Positions 47,225 through 54,726 of a stretch of 64,000 nucleotides of DNA are shown here, one piece after another; positions within the stretch are counted from its first letter, which is position 1, and every line of letters starts with the position of its first letter. A program made the position numbers and the translations under genes. Source of the stretch: CALFCX01 sp041650595 (lineage in GTDB: Bacteria > Margulisbacteria > WOR-1 > JAKLHX01); the NCBI GenBank assembly GCA_041650595.1, contig JBAZKW010000001.1, forward strand, positions 62,001 through 126,000. Direction: 5' to 3'. The notes beneath the pieces were generated by a model. It saw only the letters and a list, made by a program, of their open reading frames with translations, was not told where the DNA came from and did no database searches.

Positions 47225-48553
47225 ATGTTTACTCTGCCAAAGGGTGTTCTAAATATAATAAGTAAGCTCCAGCAAAATGGCTTTCAGGCATACGTGGTCG
47301 GAGGAGCCGTACGCGATCTTTTGCTTGGGAATCTTGTCTACGACTGGGATATTACGTCCGACGCCTTGCCAAAACAGGTCTCATCGCTTTTTGAAAAAGT
47401 TGTCCCCACGGGAATAAAATACGGCACTGTTACGGTCATGCTTGATGACGGCGACTATGAGGTGACTACCTTCAGGTGTGATGAAAAATACAGCGATGGA
47501 CGCCATCCCGACAAAGTCTCTTTTACAAAAGACCTTAAAGAAGACCTTTCAAGACGTGATTTTACTGTCAATGCAATTGCCTATGACCCTGTTTCACAAA
47601 AGATCATAGATCCATACGGCGGCAGAGATGATCTGGAAAAGAAAATTATCAGAGCGGTCGGGGATCCTCTTCTCAGGTTCAAAGAGGATGGCTTGCGCTG
47701 CCTGCGCGCCTGCCGTTTTGCCGCGAAACTGAATTTTGAGATAGATAAAAAGACTCTTGCCGCTGTTCCTGTAACTTTAAAAGTGTTCAAAAAAGTTGCC
47801 TCGGAGCGGGTTCGCGATGAAATACTCAAAATAATTTCCAGCGAAAAACCCTCAATCGGTTTTGAATATATGCGGCAAACGGGACTTTTGAAAATAGTCC
47901 TGCCGGAGCTTGAAAAATGCGTTGGGATAAAACAGCCTAAGGAGTTCCATGCGCACGATGTCTATTTTCATGCGGTCTATGCGTGCGACGCGGCGCCAAA
48001 AGAGCTTCCCGTTGTCCGGCTGGCCGCTCTGCTGCATGACATAAGCAAGCCGCAGTGTAAATATGGCGATACTTTTTACGATCACGACAATAAAGGCGCC
48101 GTGGTTGCAGAAAAGATCATGAAACGCCTAAAGTTCGGAAGCGATGACATAAAAGAAGTAAAAAACCTGATCAAAAACCACATGTTTAATTATACCGGGC
48201 AGTGGAGCGACTCCGCGGTCAGGCGCTTTATCAAAAGAGTAGGTCTTGGTAGCCTTGAGGACCTTTTTATGTTGAGGATAGCGGACATGAAAGCCATGGA
48301 GAGAGAGATCGACGCGGAGTATTTGAAAGAGCTGAAAGACAGGATAAAAAGAGTTGTCGACGATGAGAACGCTCTTAACATCTCCGACCTTAAGATAAAC
48401 GGCAAGGACATAATGAAGGAGCTTAAGATCAGCCAGGGGCCCAAGATCGGCAGGATACTTTCTTTTTTGCTTGATAATGTGCTGGAAGACCCCTCTCTTA
48501 ACAGCAGAAACATACTTTTGAGCCTGGCAAAGAAATATAACGGCGCGAAATGA
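47225..48553 (+). CDS. cca: CCA tRNA nucleotidyltransferase / poly(A) polymerase with HD domain
   Basis: A class II nucleotidyltransferase that adds CCA (or A) to tRNA 3' ends. The 442-residue protein has the flexible loop YVVGGAVRDLLLG, catalytic DWDITSDA, KYGTVTVM, DLSRRDFTVNAIAYDP (EDxxR-region neighbours), RAVGDPLLRFKEDGLRCLRACRFAAKL, then an HD phosphohydrolase-like domain with LAALLHDISKPQ and DHDNKGAVVAEKIMKRL. The HD segment occurs in several bacterial CCA enzymes. Whether it is full CCA, A-adding or poly(A) polymerase cannot be decided. The stop overlaps the amidase start by 4 bp. Confidence 0.9.
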   Translation: MFTLPKGVLNIISKLQQNGFQAYVVGGAVRDLLLGNLVYDWDITSDALPKQVSSLFEKVVPTGIKYGTVTVMLDDGDYEVTTFRCDEKYSDGRHPDKVSFTKDLKEDLSRRDFTVNAIAYDPVSQKIIDPYGGRDDLEKKIIRAVGDPLLRFKEDGLRCLRACRFAAKLNFEIDKKTLAAVPVTLKVFKKVASERVRDEILKIISSEKPSIGFEYMRQTGLLKIVLPELEKCVGIKQPKEFHAHDVYFHAVYACDAAPKELPVVRLAALLHDISKPQCKYGDTFYDHDNKGAVVAEKIMKRLKFGSDDIKEVKNLIKNHMFNYTGQWSDSAVRRFIKRVGLGSLEDLFMLRIADMKAMEREIDAEYLKELKDRIKRVVDDENALNISDLKINGKDIMKELKISQGPKIGRILSFLLDNVLEDPSLNSRNILLSLAKKYNGAK

Positions 48554-50661
48554 TATCGTCAAAATCCTTAATAGCAGCTGCATTATTTTTCGTACTTTCC
48601 TTTTTAGGAGCTTCTTATGCTCAGGAGATCACCGGGGTCACTGCGGAGCACAAGGGGCAGGAAGATCTGATAACCGTGAAATTCTCCTCTCCTCTAAATC
48701 CCTGGACTTTTTTTCTGAAAGAGCCCGACAGGCTGGTAATAGATATCCGCGGAGCCGTATATAAAGAGGGTAAACAGCAGGTCGATTTGAACAGTGAGAA
48801 CATCTCTTCGGTGAGATGGGCGCAGAACAATATTAATCCTCCTAATTTCAGGGTGGTGGCTGATCTGAAAAAAAAGATCGAAAGAAAAGTGTCCGCGAGC
48901 GCCGACGGCAAAGAAATATATATTAGTATAACCGGGCAAGGGGCCGAAAAAGAGCCGCCGCTTTTGATCGAACAAAAGAATCTTTCGGAAAATATAGAGA
49001 TCAAAGCACGGAATATACAGTCAATGGAAGCGGCTCAGCTTACCAATTCACGATTCGTAAAAGAGATCGTTCCTGTCGAACCTACCAGAATAGAGGGGTT
49101 TTCAAGCGTGAAAGGTTTTTCCGCTTTTGTGAACGGGGGAAAGCTGGACATCGGAAGGAATCCATTGTGGACGCAAAACCGTTTAATGGTGCCGGCAAAA
49201 GATTTCTTTGCTTTGGCAGGATATTCATCGGTGTATGACAAAACCTCCCGAACGGCCATATTCCGCAAGGGTGATGAGGTGGAAGCAAGACTGATGGAAA
49301 ATTCTTCGGTCATGACGGTCAACGGGTACGACCGGCAGCTCGCGGTCCCGGCTGCTTCTTTCCGCGGGGCACTCTATGTTCCGTTTGTTTCGGTATCCAA
49401 CATGCTTTCGCTCAGGGTTATCTGGGACAGGACAAGCCGGGCGTTTTATGCCGGAGAAAGGCTCACCAAAATATCATGGGAAGAAGTCCTGGGGTATAAG
49501 TCGGTGGCAATAGAAACTTCGGCGCCTTTAACTACATATGAAACTTCTTTTGATGGAAAACTGAATGTTTTTGTGATCACTCTTCCCGGGATCATAATGG
49601 ACCTGAAAGAGAATAAATTTCCAGTAAAAGAGGATAGTGTAAGCGGCATAAAAGTTTTGCAGGACAAAGGCAGCGCGAAAGTCGGCATCTACATGGAAAG
49701 TCCTCTAGTTGTCAAACCGTTTTTCTATGAGGGCAGATTGATCGCGGGATTCCCGAATATGATTAGAAAGATAGGGTTCACGGAAGAAGCGGATTTTGTA
49801 AAGGTAGAAATATATTCTACAAAACCAGCTGAATTTGATCTTAAGCGTTTCCATGAGCCGGAAAGAGTGGTCATAGATATCCCCAACTCTTTGTACGGGG
49901 CCGAAGGCTACAAAGAGATCAACAAAGGAGGCGTGCTCCGGGTTCGTGCAAGCCAGTTCAAAGCAGAACCTCCCGCTTCGAGGATCGTGGTGGATACCGA
50001 AAAAGAACTTCCAATAAAGACCTTTATTTCCGAAGACAAAAAATATATGGCTTTGATGATAGAAAAACCCAAACAAGAGGTTATGAAACCAGCCAAAGTA
50101 AAAGCGCTTGCAGGAAAAGTTATTGTGATAGACCCTGGACACGGAGGGCAGGACCCAGGGGCTTTAGGGTGTTCAGGAGAAAAAATAAAAGAAAAAGATA
50201 TGAACCTGGCGGTTTCGCTCAAACTTGCCAAACTTCTGTCCGATGCCGGGTCGGTGCCTTTGCTTACCAGGGACAACGATGTTTTTGTAAGCCTTCAGGA
50301 CCGTGTGGACTTTACAAAAAAGAACAATCCGGGAATATTTATAAGTGTCCATTTCAATCTTTCAGAACAAAGAGATATCTCCGGTACGGAAACTTACTAT
50401 TATAACGACAACAGCAAATTTCTCGCGCAGGTGATCCACAACAATCTAACTTTCAATCTGAAGCGCAAAGATGGAGGCATCAGAAAAGTAAAATTCTATG
50501 TGGTCTATAACAATACCGTGCCTTCGGTACTGGTAGAGCCGCTTTACCTGAGCGACCGCAACGAAGAAGCTCTAGCCGCGGATGATGAATGGCAGATGTA
50601 CATAGCAAGGGTGCTTTTTGAGGGCATCAAACAGTATTTTGAAGTATTAAGAAAGAGATAG
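48550..50661 (+). CDS. N-acetylmuramoyl-L-alanine amidase with AMIN domains (AmiC-like)
   Basis: This 703-residue secreted amidase cleaves the peptide stem from peptidoglycan. A signal peptide (SLIAAALFFVLSFLGASYA) is followed by an AMIN domain (~25-125, RLVIDIRGAVY), then a copper-amine-oxidase-N-like domain (~190-300, MVPAKDFFALAGYS...LYVPFVSVSNML). Further AMIN repeats follow (~310-510, ERVVIDIPNSLYG), then the Amidase_3 domain (~525-700) with zinc ligands in VIDPGHGGQDPG, EKDMNLAVSLKLAKLL and FISVHFNLSE, plus the terminal Glu near VEPLYLSD. AMIN domains target cell-wall or septal sites. The addition of the oxidase-N domain between AMIN repeats is characteristic of Gram-positive and deep-branching amidases. 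Confidence 0.92.
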   Translation: MISSKSLIAAALFFVLSFLGASYAQEITGVTAEHKGQEDLITVKFSSPLNPWTFFLKEPDRLVIDIRGAVYKEGKQQVDLNSENISSVRWAQNNINPPNFRVVADLKKKIERKVSASADGKEIYISITGQGAEKEPPLLIEQKNLSENIEIKARNIQSMEAAQLTNSRFVKEIVPVEPTRIEGFSSVKGFSAFVNGGKLDIGRNPLWTQNRLMVPAKDFFALAGYSSVYDKTSRTAIFRKGDEVEARLMENSSVMTVNGYDRQLAVPAASFRGALYVPFVSVSNMLSLRVIWDRTSRAFYAGERLTKISWEEVLGYKSVAIETSAPLTTYETSFDGKLNVFVITLPGIIMDLKENKFPVKEDSVSGIKVLQDKGSAKVGIYMESPLVVKPFFYEGRLIAGFPNMIRKIGFTEEADFVKVEIYSTKPAEFDLKRFHEPERVVIDIPNSLYGAEGYKEINKGGVLRVRASQFKAEPPASRIVVDTEKELPIKTFISEDKKYMALMIEKPKQEVMKPAKVKALAGKVIVIDPGHGGQDPGALGCSGEKIKEKDMNLAVSLKLAKLLSDAGSVPLLTRDNDVFVSLQDRVDFTKKNNPGIFISVHFNLSEQRDISGTETYYYNDNSKFLAQVIHNNLTFNLKRKDGGIRKVKFYVVYNNTVPSVLVEPLYLSDRNEEALAADDEWQMYIARVLFEGIKQYFEVLRKR

Positions 50662-50668
50662 GGCTAAA

Positions 50669-51715
50669 TTAGGCCGCATCCCTGTAAAAATCTCTTATCG
50701 CCCTAAAAAATTCCAGCATATTTTCTGGCCTTGCATCAAAAGGTAAATCACATCCGCATGAAGCAATAAAGTTATCAGATCCCCCCATTGATCTGAGCAA
50801 GTTTAAGGTCATTTGATAGAAAATCCCTTTTTCATGCTTATTTATAAAGTGTATTGGGTCTAGATTTCCGCTGATCCAAATGCTACTGTTTATTGCGGGC
50901 GCAACATTAGCGATGAATATCCTGTTCTGTGCGGTGCCGTTCCCAATATGTATGACGCTAGCTCCTATATCATTTAATGTATCTGCAAATGCCGGTACGG
51001 AATTTCCGCAGTTATGATACATTGGCAATCCGCCTTTTTCTGTTACAGCATCCATTATCATTTTCACAAAAGTATTAGAATACATAGTTGCAAACGGTCC
51101 GCTTAACATTCCGGCAGTTGGCTCACAGACGATCACTCCAGTTCCCTTGCCGCAGACATCAAGTGTCGTTTGAGCCTGCTGTATCAGATAATTTGTTGCT
51201 TTCACAAGGAGCCTTAACACTTGGTCAGGGTCTTCGCATGTTTTGGCTAATAAAACTGTTTCGTCGGCAAGGCGGGCAGCCAAAGAGAAGGGGCCAAGTA
51301 TACAATTGGCAAATAACCTCTCGTTTCCAGGCTTTCCAGTTCCATAATGGGCGCGCAGCATTCGTACGACGTGAATACCAACATCTGATTCGCTGCTAAA
51401 ATTTGCATTTGGGATATTGTCGATCCCGCCAGCTGCTTGATAAGCAAATCTGGCAACTTCAGGGGAAGCATTGTCAGGATAATTGACCTTTCCTCCGAAA
51501 TCTTCGGTTGCACTGGCAAGATCCATCATAGGAGTCATCAGCCGCAGAGGATATCCGCTATCAGAAAAATACTTTTCAGAAGCAATAAGTGACCTTGCTT
51601 GGAGCTTCGGATCCAACATATTTTCTCTTACAGTTGTATCCGTAAACCTGGCTGCGCTTTTTCCTACAAATAAAAAACCGGTCCTTGCCAAAGCTTTCAT
51701 GGTAATAGCCATCAT
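50669..51715 (-). CDS. Uroporphyrinogen decarboxylase-family methyltransferase (MtaA/CmuA-like)
   Basis: The 348-residue TIM-barrel protein belongs to the UroD superfamily. It carries LMTPMMDLASATEDFGGKV, then ILGPFSLAARLADETVL and CEPTAGMLSGPFATMYSNTFVKMI. MYHNCGNSVPAF and ASCGCDLPFDARPENM hold the His/Cys residues that bind zinc in MtaA/CmuA-type corrinoid:CoM methyltransferases. True HemE lacks this HxC...CxC pattern, so heme synthesis is unlikely. AGGAGG lies just before tandem ATGs at 51715/51712. No corrinoid protein or other methyltransferase component is adjacent, so substrate and partner are unknown. Confidence 0.82.
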   Translation of the reverse strand: MMAITMKALARTGFLFVGKSAARFTDTTVRENMLDPKLQARSLIASEKYFSDSGYPLRLMTPMMDLASATEDFGGKVNYPDNASPEVARFAYQAAGGIDNIPNANFSSESDVGIHVVRMLRAHYGTGKPGNERLFANCILGPFSLAARLADETVLLAKTCEDPDQVLRLLVKATNYLIQQAQTTLDVCGKGTGVIVCEPTAGMLSGPFATMYSNTFVKMIMDAVTEKGGLPMYHNCGNSVPAFADTLNDIGASVIHIGNGTAQNRIFIANVAPAINSSIWISGNLDPIHFINKHEKGIFYQMTLNLLRSMGGSDNFIASCGCDLPFDARPENMLEFFRAIRDFYRDAA

Positions 51716-51779
51716 TTCCCTCCTGACAAAATAGTGTTCAAATACATATCGTCATCCGGATCGCAAAATTTCATTTAAT

Positions 51780-51808
51780 TTGATAAAACCAGCAATTTAC
51801 TATAAAAT
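51780..51808 (+). promoter_or_regulatory. Promoter of murI
   Basis: TTGATA (51780-51785), 17-bp spacer, TAAAAT (51803-51808). The ATG at 51845 follows a CGGAG ribosome-binding site. Confidence 0.55.
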
Positions 51809-51844
51809 TGTCTTAAAGACCGTGCCGGCAAAAACGGAGTATTT

Positions 51845-52768
51845 ATGGCTGAAACTTTTGCTATAAGCGGAACGGGTTACTCGGGAAGGATAGTGCAAAA
51901 AGTGGGGGAAAGATCTCCTTCAATAAAAGTCGGCCCAATGTCGCCTATCGGCATGTTCGATTCCGGCGTAGGCGGGCTTACAGTGCTAAAAGAAGTTGCA
52001 AAGCAGCTTCCGATGGAAGATGTGATATATTTTGCAGATACCGCGCGCGTGCCTTACGGTGGCAGAACCCCCAATGAAATAGTAAAGTTCAACTACGAGA
52101 TAATAAACTATCTCGTTTCTCTGGGGGCCAAGATGATAATAATGGCCTGTGGGACCTCTTCGGCAATAGCGTATCCTCTGGTAAAAGACCGGTACAATAT
52201 CCCAATAGTATCTCTTATTGAACCGGGTTCTTCCGCGGCTGTGAGAGTAACAAAGAACAAGAAGATCGGGCTCATAGCAACGCAGGCTACCGTTGATTCT
52301 TCGGCGTATCAGAGAACGATAAAAAGGTTGAACAAGGATATCAAAGTATCGGCGGCGGCGTGTCCTTTATTTGTGCCTTTGATAGAAGGCGGGTTCATAG
52401 ATGCGGAAGAAACAAAGAGGACAGCCGTCCAGTACCTTAAACCACTGCTAAAAGCGGGTATTGACACTCTTATACTTGGCTGCACGCATTATCCGCATCT
52501 TATAAAGATATTGCGCGAAGTTACCGGGATGTCCGTGAGATTTGTGGACCCGGCAGAAGAAACTGTTTCGGAGGCAAAAAAACTGCTTTCTTCAAAAGGA
52601 TTGATCGCCACAAGACAAGGCTCGCAATTTAAAGACAAGTACGATTTTTATGTAAGCGGCTCGACAGTGCAATTCCAGGACGTGGGAGGAAGGCTGATGG
52701 GGCAGCCGCTTGCAAACGTAAAAAAAGCAAATATTTCAAAAGCAGGACGAATAACGGCGGCAAGGTAA
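51845..52768 (+). CDS. murI: Glutamate racemase with an N-terminal extension
   Basis: MurI supplies D-glutamate for peptidoglycan. The core shows PIGMFDSGVGGLTVLKEV, FADTARVPYGGRT, the first catalytic Cys in IMACGTSSAIAYP (the family usually has CNTA/CNTS; the Asn is Gly here), GLIATQATVDSSAYQ, and the second catalytic Cys in LGCTHYPHLI. The 307-residue protein has ~33 extra residues before the usual start (MAETFAISGTGYSGRIVQKV). The ATG at 51845 has CGGAG 5 nt upstream, so the extension is probably made. The role of the extension is unknown. MurI also fits dapF and the dapL-like gene downstream. Confidence 0.92.
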   Translation: MAETFAISGTGYSGRIVQKVGERSPSIKVGPMSPIGMFDSGVGGLTVLKEVAKQLPMEDVIYFADTARVPYGGRTPNEIVKFNYEIINYLVSLGAKMIIMACGTSSAIAYPLVKDRYNIPIVSLIEPGSSAAVRVTKNKKIGLIATQATVDSSAYQRTIKRLNKDIKVSAAACPLFVPLIEGGFIDAEETKRTAVQYLKPLLKAGIDTLILGCTHYPHLIKILREVTGMSVRFVDPAEETVSEAKKLLSSKGLIATRQGSQFKDKYDFYVSGSTVQFQDVGGRLMGQPLANVKKANISKAGRITAAR

Positions 52769-52775
52769 AAATATT

Positions 52776-53192
52776 ATGTATGAAATAACCATAGAAGATA
52801 CATTCGCTTCGGCTCATCAGCTTGTGGGCTATGAAGGACCGTGTGAAAATATACACGGGCACACATGGAAAGTAGAAGTATCTCTCAAGGGTGATAATCT
52901 CGACAAATTGGGCATGCTATTTGATTTTAAGAAGGCAAAAAATGTGTTAAAAGATATCCTTTCGGGTTTTGATCACAAAAACCTTAACGAATTGAAATAT
53001 TTTGTGAAAGAAAATCCGACAGCGGAAAATATCGCACGGACGATTTACGACCTATACAGTGATAAAATGAAGATTGTAGGGGCGCCGTGCCTGCCGGCAG
53101 GCAGGATTCATGAACCGCCCTCGCAGAGCCCGTATTTATCCAAGGTCACCGTATGGGAGTCGGAAACAACATGCGCGACATACAGTTTATAA
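52776..53192 (+). CDS. queD: 6-carboxy-5,6,7,8-tetrahydropterin synthase
   Basis: QueD makes the pterin intermediate of queuosine/7-deazaguanine synthesis. The 138-residue protein has the zinc His triad (SAHQL and NIHGHTWKVEV), the catalytic Cys in GPCENIHGH, FDFKKAKNVLKDILSGFDHKNLNEL, the Glu in NPTAENIART, and VTVWESETTCATY. A peptide CLPAGRI between KIVGAP and HEPPS is encoded by a 16-bp perfect palindrome (53088-53103) and is absent from ordinary QueD enzymes. It sits in the loop before the last strand, so activity may survive. Other que genes are not adjacent. Confidence 0.92.
   Translation: MYEITIEDTFASAHQLVGYEGPCENIHGHTWKVEVSLKGDNLDKLGMLFDFKKAKNVLKDILSGFDHKNLNELKYFVKENPTAENIARTIYDLYSDKMKIVGAPCLPAGRIHEPPSQSPYLSKVTVWESETTCATYSL
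53088..53103. repeat. Palindrome family F inside queD
   Basis: TGCCTGCCGGCAGGCA, a 16-bp perfect palindrome read in frame as CLPAG. Similar CLPAGRQ-type insertions are known from predicted proteins of several uncultivated lineages. Confidence 0.75.
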
Positions 53193-53989
53193 AAATGCAG
53201 GGTACCGGCAATGATTTTATAATCATTGACGGGATAAAAAATCCTGATATTGTGGAGGCAGGTCGCGACCTGTCTCTACTTGCACGCCAATTATGCGACC
53301 GCAATTTTGGTATCGGTGCCGACGGGCTCATTCTTGTCCTTCCTTCAGAAAAAGCCGACTACAGGATGCGCATAATCAATCCCGACGGTTCAGAAGCCGA
53401 GATGTGCGGCAACGGGATCAGATGTTTTACGCGTTTTGTGTGGGAAAAAGCCCAGGAGAAAAAAGATGTGATATCCGTGGAGACTCTTGCGGGGATCATG
53501 GTCCCTGCGCCGATAGTTGACGGCGATTCTTTTGTCGGGGTCGAAGTCGATATGGGGGAACCGGTTGTCGAAGCTGTGAAAGAGCCTCTGAAAATAGAAA
53601 ACCTCGACTACTTTATAAATAAAATATCCATGGGAAATCCCCACTGTGTTATTTTTGTCGAAGACCTGCAATCCGTGCGAATCAAAGAGATCGGTCAAAT
53701 AATCGAGAACCTTCCGCAGTTCCCGAACAGGACAAATGTCGAGTTCGTTCAGGTCATCAATGACAAAGAAATAATGCTTAAAGTCTGGGAGCGCGGAGCG
53801 GGAGAGACGCTTGCCTGCGGGACAGGGGCCTGCGCAAGCGTTGTCGCCGCATCGCTGAACAATCTGACCGGCAAAAAAGTCGTTGTTCATCTTCCAGGGG
53901 GAGATCTCGGGATAGAATGGGCGCCTGATGACCACGTTATAATGCGTGGTCCCGCGGAAAAAGTATTTGAGGGGACAATAAGAATATAA
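53171..53989 (+). CDS. dapF: Diaminopimelate epimerase
   Basis: DapF converts LL- to meso-diaminopimelate. The ATG at 53171 (MRDIQFIKMQGTGNDFIIID) gives 272 residues. Motifs: GTGNDF, FGIGADGLILV, NPDGSEAEMCGNGIRCFTRF with the first catalytic Cys, NPHCVIFVED, NRTNVEFVQV, and ERGAGETLACGTGACAS with the second Cys. Codons 28-36 (VEAGRDLSL) are exactly the 28-nt palindrome A4, lying in the variable loop between IIIDGIKNPDI and LARQLCDRNFGIGADG. It overlaps queD by 22 bp. The dapL-like gene downstream makes the LL-DAP substrate plausible. Confidence 0.94.
   Translation: MRDIQFIKMQGTGNDFIIIDGIKNPDIVEAGRDLSLLARQLCDRNFGIGADGLILVLPSEKADYRMRIINPDGSEAEMCGNGIRCFTRFVWEKAQEKKDVISVETLAGIMVPAPIVDGDSFVGVEVDMGEPVVEAVKEPLKIENLDYFINKISMGNPHCVIFVEDLQSVRIKEIGQIIENLPQFPNRTNVEFVQVINDKEIMLKVWERGAGETLACGTGACASVVAASLNNLTGKKVVVHLPGGDLGIEWAPDDHVIMRGPAEKVFEGTIRI
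53252..53279. repeat. Palindrome family A, copy A4, inside dapF
   Basis: Half-site GTGGAGGCAGGTCG and its mirror CGACCTGTCTCTAC pair over 14 bp (two G-U). It is in frame with dapF, encoding nine residues. Confidence 0.85.
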
Positions 53990-54113
53990 GTTTCTTTTTG
54001 TCCTTTCCTAATCCTTCCTAAAAAATGTGAAATTTCTGATTTAAAGTGACGATAACGCGCATCCGCATCATATTGCAGTAACGTTTGGCGGAAAAATTGC
54101 TGTATGAACAGGC

Positions 54114-54695
54114 ATGTCATTGTTCAAAGGCAGATACCGGATTGAAACGGACAGGTTGAAGGGGTGGGATTATTCATCAAACGGGTATTATTTTGTAACA
54201 ATATGCACGAAAAATCGATATCCGTATTTCGGGGAAATTAAAAACGTCAAAATGCAATTGTCCGAAATCGGGGATATCGCAAAACGGTGTTGGAATGATA
54301 TCCCCGACCATTTCGAAAATGTGATATTGGATGAATATGTCGTTATGCCGGACCATACACATGGGATAATCGTGATCGATCGGGCCCACAATGGTCGTTG
54401 CAATGCGAATGGTAGAGGCGCGATTAATCGCGCCTCTACAACCAATTATATGGCGACCAATCGTGATTTCGCCGGCGGGATAACGGGTTATAGAAACCCG
54501 ATGTTAACGGATGTTTCATTATCAAAAATAATCCGTTGGTTCAAGGGGCGTTGTTCATTTGAAATACGAAACCATTTAAAGATATTAAATTTCCGATGGC
54601 AATCCCGGTATTATGAACGTATTATCCGGGACCGGTTTTCATTGGACAAATGCCGTAAATACATAATTGAAAATCCTGGCAATCATGATAAATGA
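54114..54695 (+). CDS. REP-associated tyrosine transposase (RAYT, IS200-like Y1 family)
   Basis: The 193-residue protein has RAYT landmarks: YYFVTICTKNRYPYFG near the N-terminus, then VVMPDHTHGIIVID with the HUH-type His pair (H-T-H). WFKGRCSFEIR and WQSRYYERIIRDRFSLDKCRKYI follow, with the Tyr region typical of the family. RAYTs are single-copy domesticated-type transposases thought to move REP palindromes. A 28-nt palindrome (A5) is embedded in the gene and encodes an extra segment (GRGAINRAS) between the HTH motif and NYMATN. Other family-A palindromes lie within 2 kb on both sides (A4, A6). No flanking IS ends were seen. Confidence 0.88.
   Translation: MSLFKGRYRIETDRLKGWDYSSNGYYFVTICTKNRYPYFGEIKNVKMQLSEIGDIAKRCWNDIPDHFENVILDEYVVMPDHTHGIIVIDRAHNGRCNANGRGAINRASTTNYMATNRDFAGGITGYRNPMLTDVSLSKIIRWFKGRCSFEIRNHLKILNFRWQSRYYERIIRDRFSLDKCRKYIIENPGNHDK
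54412..54439. repeat. Palindrome family A, copy A5, inside the RAYT gene
   Basis: Half-site GTAGAGGCGCGATT and exact mirror AATCGCGCCTCTAC, 14 bp, no mismatch. It preserves the reading frame of the transposase. Confidence 0.9.
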
Positions 54696-54714
54696 ATATT
54701 TTGCGTGAATGCGT

Positions 54715-54720
54715 TATAAT
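54715..54720 (+). promoter_or_regulatory. -10 box of the dapL-like gene, leaderless arrangement
   Basis: TATAAT ends 6 nt before the ATG at 54727 with no Shine-Dalgarno sequence. Confidence 0.55.
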
Positions 54721-54726
54721 TTACAT

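Noticed and set aside
50669..51715. HemE (uroporphyrinogen decarboxylase) assignment
   Set aside because: The MYHNCGNS and ASCGCD zinc-ligand pattern fits MtaA/CmuA-type methyltransferases rather than HemE, and no other heme genes are adjacent.
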